Below are positions 1 through 11,568 of a stretch of DNA of 64,000 nt, one piece after another (position 1 is the stretch's first letter; every line of letters begins with the position of its first letter). The stretch lies in contig LATX02000046.1 in assembly GCA_001466705.2 (NCBI GenBank), positions 1,301,966 through 1,365,965 of the forward strand. Direction: 5' to 3'. This stretch comes from Moniliophthora roreri (lineage: Eukaryota > Basidiomycota > Agaricomycetes > Agaricales > Marasmiaceae). The notes below the pieces were generated by a model. That model was not told the DNA's origin, searched no databases, and saw nothing but the letters and a program-made list of their open reading frames with translations. The translations under genes and the position numbers were made by a program.

Positions 1-124
1 GAGGGTGAGACGGGTGTAGCATTTTTATTGGGTGCAAAGGGTAATAATGACCTTAATGCACGAAAATTCCGTCCGGATGTATTTGAGGAAGGGGTTGAGG
101 CTGGACTGGATGCGGTTGCGTTCA

Positions 125-405
125 TCGACATTTTTCGAGAATGACCAGGGGTTGGGATACGGGATTGTGGCGTTGAAGGGAAAAGAGGGTTAGTCATTAT
201 AGTTTGAGCTCAATGATAAAAGGATAAAAGACTGTCGGAGGCAACTAGGCCATACCGAGTGAGTCGTAGTTGATGATGGAGAACGAAAGAGTTTTTGTTT
301 GGCCGGAGTCGTCGGCTAAACCGCGGCGACAATCTTTGTTTTTGGCGGTCACGATGACCGCGACCCTCCTCTCTCCACCTCCTAGGCAATCCTGCAACGT
401 CCTAG
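125..405 (+). repeat. Dispersed repeat R1, copy 1
   Basis: About 280 bp that aligns by eye, with scattered substitutions and small indels, to 19690-19970 and 20565-20845. The shared stretch runs from a TTTTTCGAGAATG-like start through GGTTGGGATACGGGATTGTG to the CTCTCCACCTCCT region. I see no coding frame that survives in all copies and no terminal repeats, so its nature is unknown. The remaining sequence from 406 to about 1060 shows no gene that I can recognise. Confidence 0.6.
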
Positions 406-1060
406 ATGGAATTTAAGTATGTCGATGAGATATAGGCTCGTATTTCTCACTTCTACTTGACATTTTGTGCAGGTCAACATCTGACAGGCGCGTGCGCTAG
501 AACACTCGCATACGGATGGGTGTATGAATCCTAACTTTCACCATAAGAATGCGAAAATGGGTCAGACTTCTAGTAGATCCTTAGTTTCGCCGTTCCTCTA
601 GGCTTTAGCCCGGTCCGAGTCAAAGTTCGTGGATGCAAAGTATCCTCTTCCCTTTCATCCCGTGCAGACTATTCATGCTAGGGAGCTCGTCAGTTGTCGT
701 GGCATCTCATGATCTCGGAGTGCTTTCCAAAGCTAGAAGTCGTCTCTCGTTGGTGAAGTTTCGAGGCGTCCACTACAGCATTCGCGGTTGATACAGCATG
801 AAAATGGATCTCCGGATCCTAAAATGCCGTCGGTTTGTTCGGTGCTAGATAGTGTGCGTCTGATTCTCAATAATATTTTCATGCAAATGTATTCATGTCA
901 ATGTTTAGAACAATAGCGGTAACTCGATAGCAACAGACCCCATTCATTTATTGTGTCCGGTACTACAGACTGTCCCAAAATCACAGTACTGGTTTTACAG
1001 TGACGAAGCTACAATACAAAGCCATAACTCCTGGTCATAAAATGTGTGGTACCTATTCAT

Positions 1061-4000
1061 TCACTTCCCTTTCTGTTCATCGTCGCCTTTCTCTGCCGTA
1101 TCTGCCGCACCTCCCTTCTCGTCATAATCATTGCCTCTCGTTGCCTCGCTTCCTACTTTGTCTTCCTGTACGTGTTGCTCTTCTGCCTCCGAAATTTCAC
1201 CCTCCGTCTCCACTTTATCTTCCTTTCCGCCTTCTTCATTGGAGCTCTCTCCTTCGTGCTTCCAGTGTAGCTCCACCACGCCAATAATTAAAAAAAACAA
1301 CTCGCTCGAGAGATTAGTGATGACAATCTCACCGGGTCCCTTTGGAACATTTGAAAAGGAAAGGACCACGGGCAGAAGTGTATGGCCCTCAGGCGAGTCT
1401 CTGGTGGGGGTATCATATGTCGTTGTGCGTGATCTGTCGGGGTCCGACTCAGACCACAGAGTAATTTTGAGTTTCATTGGGGCTACCTTGCCAACGAGGA
1501 CACTTGATATCCTAACTGTGAGTTCTCCCAGATTCCGACAATGATATAACCCAAGACATCTCCCATATGGCCCAAGCCGAATGCATTCACATCTTGGTTG
1601 AATGTTGTCGCCTTCAAATCCTATTCTATATTGGAAAGATGAAGATCCTTGCCACTCCTCTTTCAACTTCCTACGATTGACCTCCACAGCTCGGCAGTGT
1701 GGCTGTCCACAGTCTGTTCCTGGTTGATGGCATTGCATGCCCACCAAGCATATGATGTTTGGGTTCCTTGTAACAAGGCTTGTGACTGCAGCTCTAGTGT
1801 CATTCTGGATTTCATTAGGAGAAGTTGGGGAGATTATAAGTGTGGTGAGAGTTTTTGGTGCCTGAATGAGCCTCCACAGAGTTTCCCTGCCTTCTCCTAC
1901 TTATTCTTGCTTCTCCTTCCTTTCAATCTCTACCTTTGTCACAGATGGATCCTTGAGTGCAGCAGCAACACACCATGCATTCCTAGTGAAGCCTTGTGGT
2001 ATGACTTGGAAATCCCTCAAGTCAACATATAAGTCCCATGAAATACAATCAGGGACTTTTGTGAGTGACTGCCACGAGTCCACATCACTGCTTATCCCTG
2101 AGAATCCACTGGATAGGATACTCTGGAGATGCAAGAGCATGCAATGAAGCATGTGCTTCAGCTTTTGCTCTGTAACTGGGGTGGCAGTGTCTGCATCTCC
2201 CTTCTTCATGCCCTCCATAAGCTCAGATAGCAAGTTTCCTATAGGGAAATAGAAGAGAGAATTCAGCCGCAACACAATCCTATCCACTAAGGGCTCAAGT
2301 TCAGTACTTGACCATGAATAGGAGATGTCACAGAGAAGCTCCTGTACTGTAGTCCGGGAATGCTCAGATACTCTGAGCTCAAGCAATGATTCTGTTAGGC
2401 GAGACCATGCAGTTGCTAATAGTGAGCCAGTCTGAGTGTTCTGCCAATTGTATCTGCTAAGTCATGTCAATCTCTGGCTTTGTTCCAAAAACATGTGTGA
2501 CTGTGTTGCCCTAATACACTCTGCAAGATTCTGATGTGCTATGGTGGGATCCCATGTGTTGAACAAAAGAGCCTCCTCATACCACAGCTGTAACTCTAGA
2601 ATCAGATTGCTGATAAGATGGAGGACTTCACCATAGAAAGATGCAGAATGGCTGGCAACAGTCTTGTCCCGGTACTCTGTATCCCTTGCACCAAGGCCAT
2701 CAAGTATCTGGCCCCTGGCACTACAATATTCTGACTTTGCCTCCCATGATTGCTGCAGAGCCATAAAACCCTTGTCATAGTGACTGAGTGGCATGCTGAC
2801 CAAGGTTTCTGAGCCTTTAGCACTTGTGGTAGTAGGAGGACTGGTGAGGTTCCACCTTATAGCCAGGCTATTTAACTGTTGGCCACCAAACAGATGCAGA
2901 GTGAGCAGTTGCAAGTGTTCAATCACTTGGTGATAGAGTTGGCTGTCAATGAATCCAATAAGATTCTCAATGATTGCATATTGGATCTTGACCTCTACCA
3001 ATCCTGTTGTGGGATTTGTCTTCAAGGTTGAACAGAAGACATCAAAATTGGAGGAATCAGCAGAGAAGGTGAGTGCTGGATGAGAGTCCATGAAATAAAT
3101 GGTTGTATACAGCCGTTTTGTCTCTCCTTTCTTGTCCAGCAGGATACTGTAGAACAGTGTGATAGCATTGGACTCTAGTCACTTTAGGGGCCCAACCCAT
3201 GCTGTGGCCATACCAAGGAAGTCTGCTTCACTTTGGGCAACAAAGTGTAGTAGAGAATCACCAGGGTTGAAGCCTCTGACTAACTGCAGCTGCTCCCCTT
3301 TATAAGGAGACATAATGACAGGAAAAGAAGAGTTTTCCTTGCTGTTGGTAATATGGTGAAGCTCCAATGTGACAGTCAGACTTGTACTCTCATCCCATTC
3401 TGGATTGGAGCCCCACAGAAACATACGGATAAGGGAGAGTGCAGCCTCCAATCCAAACCACACATATGGCCCATTAGGGACATTAGTCTGCCCAACAAGA
3501 CTGAAGCAGCCTACATAACCAGTCACAATCATCCCCATGCCAATGATGATGATAAGCTGGTAGAGCATGAGCAGCCAGTCTATGGCAATCAGTTCCTCCA
3601 GAGCATGACACTCTTCCTTTGATAAATAAGCATCTGGGTCAAGGAAGGCTTGACTTGCAGTCTTCCCTTTCTCAGTGTCATTGCTCAACTGTGAAGGGGC
3701 ATTCCTTCTGAGGAAGTGGTAAAAGACTGCATTCTTTGCCTGAAGGTCAGGAGGAAGATGTCCCCATATATGAGCTTCAAGTACTGCCTGGTCAAGATCC
3801 TCCTTCCAGTGGTTCTGCAAGATCTTTCGCCAAGTAAGGCTAGTGTTGGCTATGCAATGTATTCGGAGCTGCAGTGCTAGCTGTACTGCTACAACACATA
3901 GGAAGGACCCAAAGGAACGTAAGAGTGGGAATAGCCATGATAATGGCTTATTCCAATGGCCACCCATGAGATAGAGGTATGGTGAAATGCTGAGTATTGC

Positions 4001-4568
4001 ACTCAGAAAGGAAGACAGGATGAGCATCCCATTCCATGAAAGGATATATGCCTGGACAACATCATCAAATGAATGAAGGCAAAGAGAAAGGGAAACTACA
4101 CACTTTAACAGTATTGATCCAGTGTTCAGCAGCAACATCAGACTTCTCATCCAAATCCTCTTTCTTCCAACCAGTCCAACTGATCTCCTTCACCAAATTC
4201 AGATCATCAATGTGCTGCTCCTTCAAAAGCTTCTCTAGTGCAACCTCTGCACCATACCGTCCTGTATCCTTTGCAACTGTCACCATTGAAGATACTGAGC
4301 CAGGTGTGTTAAACCCGGCATCGTCCAACCAACGGCCGCCATAGAAGGGATGTGTGATGGTGGCCAACAATGTTGCGAATGCTGCCTTCACAATTCCAAG
4401 GCTACCAAATAGCGACAGCACAGTGGCAGCAGCATAAAGGTAGCCCTTTTGAAGAGCAGATCCGACATGTCGTTCGCACTGCTGTGTACCGAGAAGAGGA
4501 AGGAGCGCAGCAACATCTTGAATGCCATTTGCTAATGTATCTGCAAAGTTTGTAGGTCTACCAGACAT
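1061..4568 (-). pseudogene. Large membrane-protein gene of an Agaricomycete family, with three in-frame stops
   Basis: Exon 1 runs 4568-4104 from an ATG. A 52-bp GT..AG intron (4103-4052) follows. From 4051 one reading frame stays open to a stop at 1063-1061, except for TGA at 3181-3179, TGA at 2464-2462 and TAA at 1903-1901. Without those stops it would be about 1150 residues. The N-terminus has a GIQDVAALLPLLGTQQCERH stretch followed by a hydrophobic segment (GYLYAAATVLSLFGSLGIV); more membrane segments lie near 4030-3950, 3930-3850 and 3570-3500. The C-terminal 60 residues are acidic and Lys/Glu-rich. From memory this resembles large proteins present in many copies in mushroom genomes, with no known function. 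Codons on both sides of each stop read as normal protein, and each stop is one C-to-T or G-to-A change from a sense codon (TGG or CAA). This suggests recent inactivation by point mutation. A sequencing or consensus error is less likely at three sites but not excluded. Confidence 0.75.
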
Positions 4569-4720
4569 GGTTCAATCCTGCAACAAGTGAGTAAGTTGAA
4601 TCATATGAACTGATAGGGAGAATACCTGTTGGGTGGAAAGTGGGCTGTAAAGATGGACAGCGTGTATGCCATAAGGCTTATATATGGTTCGGCCTTTGCC
4701 ATGAGAAGACAGCGCCCGAC

Positions 4721-4920
4721 TTGACAGCTATTTCAATGACCCTAGAGATTTTTTTGATACAAACAAAATTTGGTACTGTCCGCGTCATTCAAAGCTTGCC
4801 CGGGTGGTGCTAGTCAGTGATGAATGACGCGAACAGTACCAAATTTCGTTTGTACACTAAACAAAAACGCTGAACAACGAAAATCGAGAAGAAAAACCTC
4901 TAGGATTATTGAGACAGCTG
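4721..4920. repeat. Long imperfect inverted repeat, MITE-like hairpin
   Basis: A central pair of arms of about 33 bp (4760-4792 and 4823-4855) is complementary with two mismatches; both contain GGTACTGT.CGCGTCATTCA. The pairing continues outward more loosely to ACAGCTATTTCAATGACCCT on the left and the complement of CAATAATCCTAGAGG on the right. The whole unit is about 200 bp and has no coding capacity. It sits 150 bp upstream of the start of the membrane-protein pseudogene. I could not fix a target-site duplication, so a MITE is likely but a simple hairpin relic is possible. Confidence 0.6.
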
Positions 4921-5011
4921 GAAACGCGCTTCTAACGGGCTTTTATCCTGTGAACGGAATCAAACGAAGCAATGGCTTAATTAATTGCTTATAATGATTA
5001 TGGTATTGGTA

Positions 5012-6064
5012 TTATACATGTTTTATGGATTCTATCGTCCATGAATTACAGCGGCAGCACACGTATCTAGGCGCCAGGGCAAGAATATGTTCAAAAGCCC
5101 CGATGCATCGCCATAAAGCTCTATGTCTCACTGGGCTTCTGAAACCTGTGCTCATTCTGTTCTCGCCTCGTCCAACACGGAACAAGTAGCTGCGCGATGC
5201 ACCGATTCGCATCAGCGCACTGCCTCGTACGTTCTAGTCTCCTTGATTCTGGTAGTGATTTCGAAAGTAATGCCGATAACGAGGAGATAGGGGTCGGTGA
5301 TGAGCTTGGGGGTAACATTCGTAGTATCGCTTTGGGTTCTAGTATCTGAGATCTCACTGCGAGCAGCTGACAGGACTAGTGATGTTGCAGGCTCGGCTCG
5401 GCTCAAAGCCCCGGGCTTAGGCCTGGCTTGAGAGGGCTCAGGCTCACCAAACATCGAGCCCGAGCCTTGAGCTGCCAGAAGCCCGAGCCGCCAGAAGCCC
5501 GAGCCATAGGCAGGGCCCGGCTTAGGCCAGGGCTTTTGGGTATCACTTGCCTACAGCCACGGGCTGCACTTTCCATCATATCGTCTAGGGCTCAAGCCCT
5601 GGGCTTGGGTTTTCAGAAATGCAACCCTGAGCCCTGAGCCCGATCGAAGCCCTACAGTAGGGCTCGGCTTGGTTAGGCCTGGCTTCAGGGCTTGAGCCGA
5701 GCCCCTAACATCACTAGACAGGACAGTAAGTAACTAAGAAGGACAGGAAGAAAGAGGAGAAAGAAGACATACCTAAAACTCAAGCATCTGCTCCACAGGC
5801 GTATGGTCCTAATCGAATACTTAGGCGATCGTACACCATGCTATGTTCTTTCCCTTGCCTTTCGTATTGCGCGGGGATGAAGGAGGAAGGTTCGAGAGGA
5901 ACTCCATTCAGAGACAGAACAAGCACCAGGAATCTATATGCGATATCGACTTCAGTTTGAGCGGAGCATGGAATAGGTTTGAATTTTGATGGGAGGTCGG
6001 TTTCATTGCTATCGGGGCACAGGTACGAGGAATACGTTACTGAAGCGCGAGGACGGAGCTCCAT
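5012..6064 (-). CDS. Possible hypothetical gene, split by a MITE-containing intron
   Basis: An open stretch at 6064-5781 reads as plausible protein (94 residues, beginning MELRPRASVTYSSYLCP). About 8 bp past its stop there is a strong donor GTATGT at 5773. The sequence beyond 5375 reads openly again (5370-5212, including PKLITDPYLLVIGITFEI) after possible acceptors near 5350-5370. The inverted-repeat element at 5376-5717 lies between these parts, where an intron would be. I do not recognise the protein, and the stop before the donor is unexplained, so this may be a degraded gene or chance. Treat it as a hint only. Confidence 0.2.
5376..5717. mobile_element. 342-bp inverted-repeat element with 6-bp target duplication
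   Basis: The ends are exact inverted repeats (CTAGTGATGTT at the left, AACATCACTAG at the right). They are followed inwards by looser complementarity in GGCTCGGCTC-type sequence. ACAGGA is present on both sides (5370-5375 and 5718-5723), as expected for a target-site duplication. The interior is built of GAGCCC/GGGCTC motifs in both orientations and is much more GC-rich than its surroundings. It has no coding frame, so it is non-autonomous. The TAGTGATG-type end recalls hAT elements, but those usually make 8-bp duplications. Because CTAG is a palindrome the exact boundary is ambiguous by a few bases. Confidence 0.75.
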
Positions 6065-6344
6065 ACGTACTATAACTCCTCGATCGCGAAAATCTAGTCG
6101 CCGAGTATTGGGAATCAGATTATCTTGATTTCAGGAATCCAAATTAGCTCCCAGATTGAGGTATTCTATGGGAGCAGTAGTGCTTGTACCCATAAGATTT
6201 TCCATTACTATACCAGTCAATTTAGTTTGCCCAGTAGAGTGAACGAGATGATGGTGCATCGTCAAGGCAAAGACGTGGGAATCACAGCAAAACGAAACTC
6301 TTCGTTCTCCATCATCAACGACTCGCTCGACATGGTCTAGTCGT

Positions 6345-7925
6345 CTCCGATAACATTTATCCTTCGTCGTCAAACTCAAATCACAATGACGAACCCTCTT
6401 TTCGCTCTCAGTCGCGCATCCCAGCCCCAGGACATACCTGAAAAACCCCACTGGACGCAACCGCAATAGGCCGAATTCACTCTCGAGTTCAAATACATCC
6501 GAACTCTACCAGCCTTCGCACCGATACTACAGCCGTCTCTGCCTGCGTTTCACGATCTCCCTAATCCCAAAATGGTCGATTTCGAACACCACGAGCTTCC
6601 TGCTACACCAACTCGGAAGAATATGTCGATGTGACGTTGGATATGGAAAAGTTGTCCTGTAAGAGATGAGGTTTAGAATGTTCAGGTTTCGGCGGTGACG
6701 ATACAAAGAGTTCAGGTGTTCTACTCGGCCTTTCCACGCGTTGGTTCGTACTGATGGTGCTTTTATAGATTATAGTAAAGGCCTTCGCATTCGGGTTCGT
6801 ACATTTAGATCAACTGTTCTTACTCTTGCTTACCTTTTTACTTAGAATAATCCTCGTCGTCCACTCATCGACACGCATAGCGTCGGTAGCAGTATACTTG
6901 GGACTCTACAGCGGAAAACTCTACGAAAGGCATTGCTAGCACGGGTTGGTCTCTACTACCTTACCCGTATCATGGCCTAAATCTGTTTCAGTAGCAGCAG
7001 ACTTGCAGCAGACCTCTTAGGAGCCGACACTGCCAGAAAGTCTTCTCCACCCCGATTCACCACCCTTGTCGCATTTTCCATCCTAACCCCCCACTAACTC
7101 CCCCATTGTCTCTCAGCCCCCATCACCGTCACCACTTCGGACCTTTACATCCACAACGGAATGCCATATTCTTCGCCATCTCCTTTTTCGCGGTCATCGG
7201 ATGCAGACGTAGACCTTGAAGCGGGCAAGGACAGCTCACACCTCTCAACGTCGCATATCGCTTTCCAAGTACCCATTGACCAGCGCACCGGGTTCTGAGA
7301 ACGACGCTCGTGTCGTGCCGTCGAGAATTTTGTCTTGCATAAGATACTTCCCGGCTTTGTACCTTCCCCGGAGGTGAGAAGAACGATACGACTTTGAGAT
7401 TCAACCTACATGGGCGATTCAGATGCCAACCTCATAACGAAGCGATCAAATCCGAGAAGAACATAGCAGCAGACTTTGCTGTCTCTATGACCAAAGGTTT
7501 CACCTCGGAGAGTATAAAGTCATCACCAGCCTTTCAATCCGACGTACTCGAAGCTCATGTTCAGGGGTACGATACTTCTGTCTTGGGCACGTCTCCAAGG
7601 CGTGTTGTATCCTCAACCTCTATCGACATCGATATCATCTACAACCAGTGCCCCTGCATTCACTTTGGCCACGCTTTATCCGGAACTCACGATCCGCAAA
7701 TGGAAACGCCCAGGAAAAAACTTACGAAGGTGCCCACATCACCTTCACCTTCCACCTCTACACTCGCACTCGTTCCGACACACATTCTGCACGAGGATAA
7801 TCGGAGACAGCATAAACCCGGTTTGGGTATCGGGTTCGGCCTGCCTTCTAGAGTCTCGCTTACGACTTTTCGCCATGTCTGTCTCCTCGACGTTTAGGCG
7901 AAGGTGCGAACAAACATGGAGGTAG
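6345..7925 (+). repeat. Dispersed repeat R2, copy A
   Basis: About 1.6 kb that aligns by eye with copy B (13150-14800), copy C (41136-39630, reverse) and copy D (22441-22642 and 23215-23655). Shared landmarks are the CAGTCGCG.ATCC..AGCCCCAGGACATA block, TGGTTCGTACTGATGGTG, GATAGTAAAGGTCTTC and CATGTCTGTCTCCTC. Several stretches look like decayed coding sequence, but frames are broken differently in each copy. I cannot name a family and see no terminal repeats. Copy B lacks roughly 300 bp corresponding to about 7575-7870 of this copy. Confidence 0.65.
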
Positions 7926-9343
7926 AAGCTCATCGGACTCTTCACGCCGCCAGATATCAGTCTAATACCCTTCAACGCGGGAAAGCAGAGAAAGAGGCGT
8001 CGAAGATGCGCTGTCATTCGGCCTCAATCTGACACCCAGAGTTCGGAAGCTCAGGCCCCCTTCTCTCTTCTACCGGTACTAGAGCGCGCCTCGTAGTAGT
8101 AACGCGTCGGTGGAAGTTCGGGTATGGACCGGCCCGGCCTACGAACATTTCGGGCTACTGGGTTATTGGATGATGAAGATCCACCGTTGAGTTCGGATAC
8201 GAGTTGTTTTTCGAGAAGAGGTATGGGACTTTGAGTGGGACCAGGGATGTCGGTTTGAGAGCTGGGTCGATGAGAGGTAACCGGAGGTCAAAGTGGGAGT
8301 AGGAGCGTAACGAGGCTCACTGACATGACCGTCTCCTGACACTCGTTGGGAAATCGAATTGATAGTGATAAAGGAGGGACATGGGGGCAGTGATGTCTCC
8401 ATCCTATTGGAGCCTCAAACGACGATGAGGGTGTCGGAAGAGAGCGGTTACGGCCTTACAGGATCTTGAGGAGATGGGCGATGTCGATGAACGTTCAGCA
8501 GATGCGGTCGGGCGAGATGTGATTAGCTAGGAATTCAGAGATTCAGGGAGAGAGAAGCTTGGGAAGGCATGCTGGGGACCCGCTGAGACGGAGAACTCAT
8601 CTTCGCCGAGCTGGAGAGAGACTCCCGACTACGACTTTGGCGCCATTTTAAACCGACATCAACATCGATCCGAAGAGGGAGCTCAAGTTGAACCCAGCAC
8701 GGAGGTATAGCTCTGCCTCATCGTCAATCCTTCAAGCACCAGCAGAGATGACCATGCTCATTCAAGAGGATCACGATCACCAGGAACACCCTTCTACCTC
8801 GTCGCATGAACCCTGGATCCCCTATTATTACTTCCTCCGTTGCAATCACCTGCGCATGCGAGGAATACGTCGGTTACCACGACAAATTTTTGATGTCGTC
8901 AGGCGGAACCAGGAGTCTAGGTTCGGTGGAGTGGTTAATGACAGGACACGGACAGTAATGGTGAGTCGCTCGTATCAGTCCTTGGTATCGTAGGTGCTGA
9001 CACGCGCTTCGATAGGTGGTACTTGTTTTCGGTATAAGCGTTCTTCAGAAACTGTCAAGCCGTTTAAATAAATAGGGATACCATCGGTGGAGTAGGTCAC
9101 GAAGCTCCCTGGACCCTAGCAGGTTTACCTGCGCGGGTGTATTCTGGTTGTATTGTCGGGAATGGTCTCCTCACAACTACCAGCCAGAATACAAGCCCCT
9201 TTCGACCATAGCCGCTCGTCTTCATGTCATTGACGCTGAAACCCTGTCGCACTGCCGCTCTGTCGCCGTGATTTTTCCCTACAGCATGTCTCGTGTTCAA
9301 CACAGCTTTCCCTTGCACCACAACCAACGACGGCCAGTTTACC
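7926..9343. other. No recognisable gene
   Basis: Several short open frames exist on both strands (for example 8688-8993 plus and 8402-8163 minus), but none has recognisable motifs or a supported exon structure. The promoter and 5' leader of the gene starting at 9344 should lie at the right end of this stretch. Confidence 0.4.
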
Positions 9344-11568
9344 ATGTTCAATGTAGCACAAGATATATCTATTAATGGAAATGCCACAAATGCCGTTCAT
9401 CGCGATCAATATAACGGAACCACCACTATCATTAACCGGATTATTCGTGTGGGAAGACCAGGAAGGACAATTGCGAAGAGGGGGAGGAAAAGGCATGATG
9501 TTGATTCCGAATACGGCCAGGTGAGTTATGTATTCGTCAACTCTCAACGTGCTCATTGTGCTGACTGAGGCTTATTGGACCCAGTATCGCGAGATTATCC
9601 GTGGTGATATCTACAAGCTGGAGCAGATTTGCGAAGATAATCGGAACTGGGAATGGGAAGATGGCCACATTGTTCAGAAATCGTGCCGAAGAACCGTTCA
9701 CCAAGCGCGAGTTTATGGCGACGACAGAGTGTTTACAGCAATCTCGTATCATGGGCAAGATGCTAAAAAGGTTCGCCATCACTCTATCTACTATCTGATC
9801 GTCTTCTCATTATGTTTGCAGATCTGGAAGAAGGAGTTCACGAAATGTTCTCAAGCCGAGTACGCAACCCCGCTCCCTGACATTCGCCATATTGACCATC
9901 CTTAGTGATCCGGTCTTGCTACAACTATTCGCAATCAATCGTTCAAATGTACCTACCCTTCTCTTTTATGATGGTATGTAACCGTGCTGTTCCAGACAAA
10001 CGTTGAGGATGGCTGAACATTGGCGCAGAGTGGCTACCTTTGGGTCATTTGTACAGCAAAGTGAAAGGGACTTTTGGAAGGGCTTTTACCTGGGGGTGTA
10101 CACTGGGGTTTGGCAGCAAAGGGTGGGTCTCTGTTCAGCTACCAGCTTGAAGAATCAATTTAAATGCCCTCAGCTAACGCCCAATACGCATGAAAGCAAA
10201 CTATGGATAAATTCACGAACAGGTCGCGTCTCTTCTGGACCCGCTGGACCGCTCGCCAATAAAGAATACACAAGAGTTCCATACAATTGCGAAGATATGC
10301 CTTCTGCAATGGAGATGGCCACCGCCGACACTTGCGTTAGATTCTTTAACGAAACTGGCGCTGGGTATCTCGACTTTGATGTGTTACAATATGCCTGGAG
10401 CCAATCTTCCCTCCAGTATATTGAAAGTCTCTTGGGTATCGACTCCCCAGATGACCACACTCATAGCTTCTGGAGAAGGGACACGTGTCGTGGTCTTTGG
10501 TATTGTGATACTTGTGGCTGTACCACATCTGATGAAGTCCAGGATTTTATATGCAAGCTACGATTCGACACTGTCTATTCAGGTACGCAGCTGGACAAGA
10601 TTGCCGGTTTAAAGGAAGGTGTTGCCTACAGATGGGCTGTTTCGGCGGGTGCGCTGAGTAATGAGACACTGATTGACAGTGGATTGACACGGTCGGTATC
10701 TTTTCTTTCTTTTGTGGATCAAGTAAATTCAAGAATGCTCTAGGTTTCAGTTCGATGTCGGGTTCCGACGTTCATGCTACATTTACTTTGACACGAGTGC
10801 ACTCGAAGAGGCATGGTTGTCGCAGGTCCATGGGCTCGACCGGTCCACTAGTGGTCCAGAGACTTGCTGTATGTTCTAATTAGTTGTCTGTTGCTAGTAC
10901 CAATTCACTGATTCGGAGTAGTTATACCTGTGCTAGTGTTTGATTTGCAGCTAGAACCACGACCCGAGCAGCCTGGTGTCTTGGATTTTGAAACCCTGCC
11001 CATCGTCTACCTTTTCCTTCGACCGCCACCACTATACCTCGCAAATATTGACTCTTGGTTGAGTCAGGTATCTTTCTGGTCTTTCGACAAGAACGGTACA
11101 ACCAAGATCCCCGAAATGGAATGCAAACACCTGGGCCTGCCATATACCATCTTGGGTAGAACTTATTTCTGTCTCTATACTCGGCCCAAGTATGTATATG
11201 ATGGTCTTCATGCATGGCAGGTCGCTAGGGACTTTGACCCCACAACTACGGATTTCGCTCGCTCTCTCGGCCTGCCAATTCTCGAGCCAGCAATCACTCG
11301 GTTCGAGAGTGTTGTTGAAGGTGAGATAGCTTTTTGGAATCTGAAAGTGAGTTCAACTGATTGTGGACTCGCTCGACAGAGGAAGAACCGTCCCAGGACA
11401 ATGCATCTGACGAAACAATCACAGGTGAGATAGACTTTCTCGAGTCCGAGCTCAAATTTGGCTGAACAACGTTCTTCAGAGAAAGAGGAAACAATCTTTT
11501 CTCAGATTGGTTCATGGTTTTCATGGACTGCCACACCGCAATCGGATTTTTCTGCGGTAGCAGTCTAG
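9344..11568 (+). CDS. Ten-exon gene of a basidiomycete-specific family of unknown function
   Basis: Exons: 9344-9520, 9585-9770, 9822-9859, 9906-9973, 10029-10126, 10174-10691, 10744-10868, 10937-11320, 11380-11424, 11480-11568. They join to 1728 bp, 575 residues, with no stop and consistent phases. All introns are 46-68 bp with GT..AG ends; the 10127 donor (GTCTCT) is the weakest. The start is the first in-frame ATG; the frame is open upstream to 9293, so an extra 5' exon is possible. Landmarks match a family I remember from many Agaricomycetes: an N-terminal Asn/Thr-rich stretch with RDQYNGTTTIIN, then YREIIRGDIYKLE, VYGDDRVFTAISYHG, INRSNVPTLLFYDEWLPLGH, FLRPPPLYLANIDSW, WSFDKNG and DFDPTTTDFARSLG. 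No catalytic motif or signal peptide is seen. The function is unknown; the gene looks intact, unlike its neighbours. Confidence 0.8.

Noticed and set aside
1131..1544. 137-codon plus-strand frame
   Set aside because: It is antisense to the acidic tail and preceding exon of the membrane-protein pseudogene; Ser/Pro-rich shadow coding.
5428..5637. Open frame of 69 codons inside the GC-rich element
   Set aside because: It is made of the GAGCCC-type repeats read in frame (Arg/Ala/Pro-rich). There is no start context or conservation, so it is a composition artefact.
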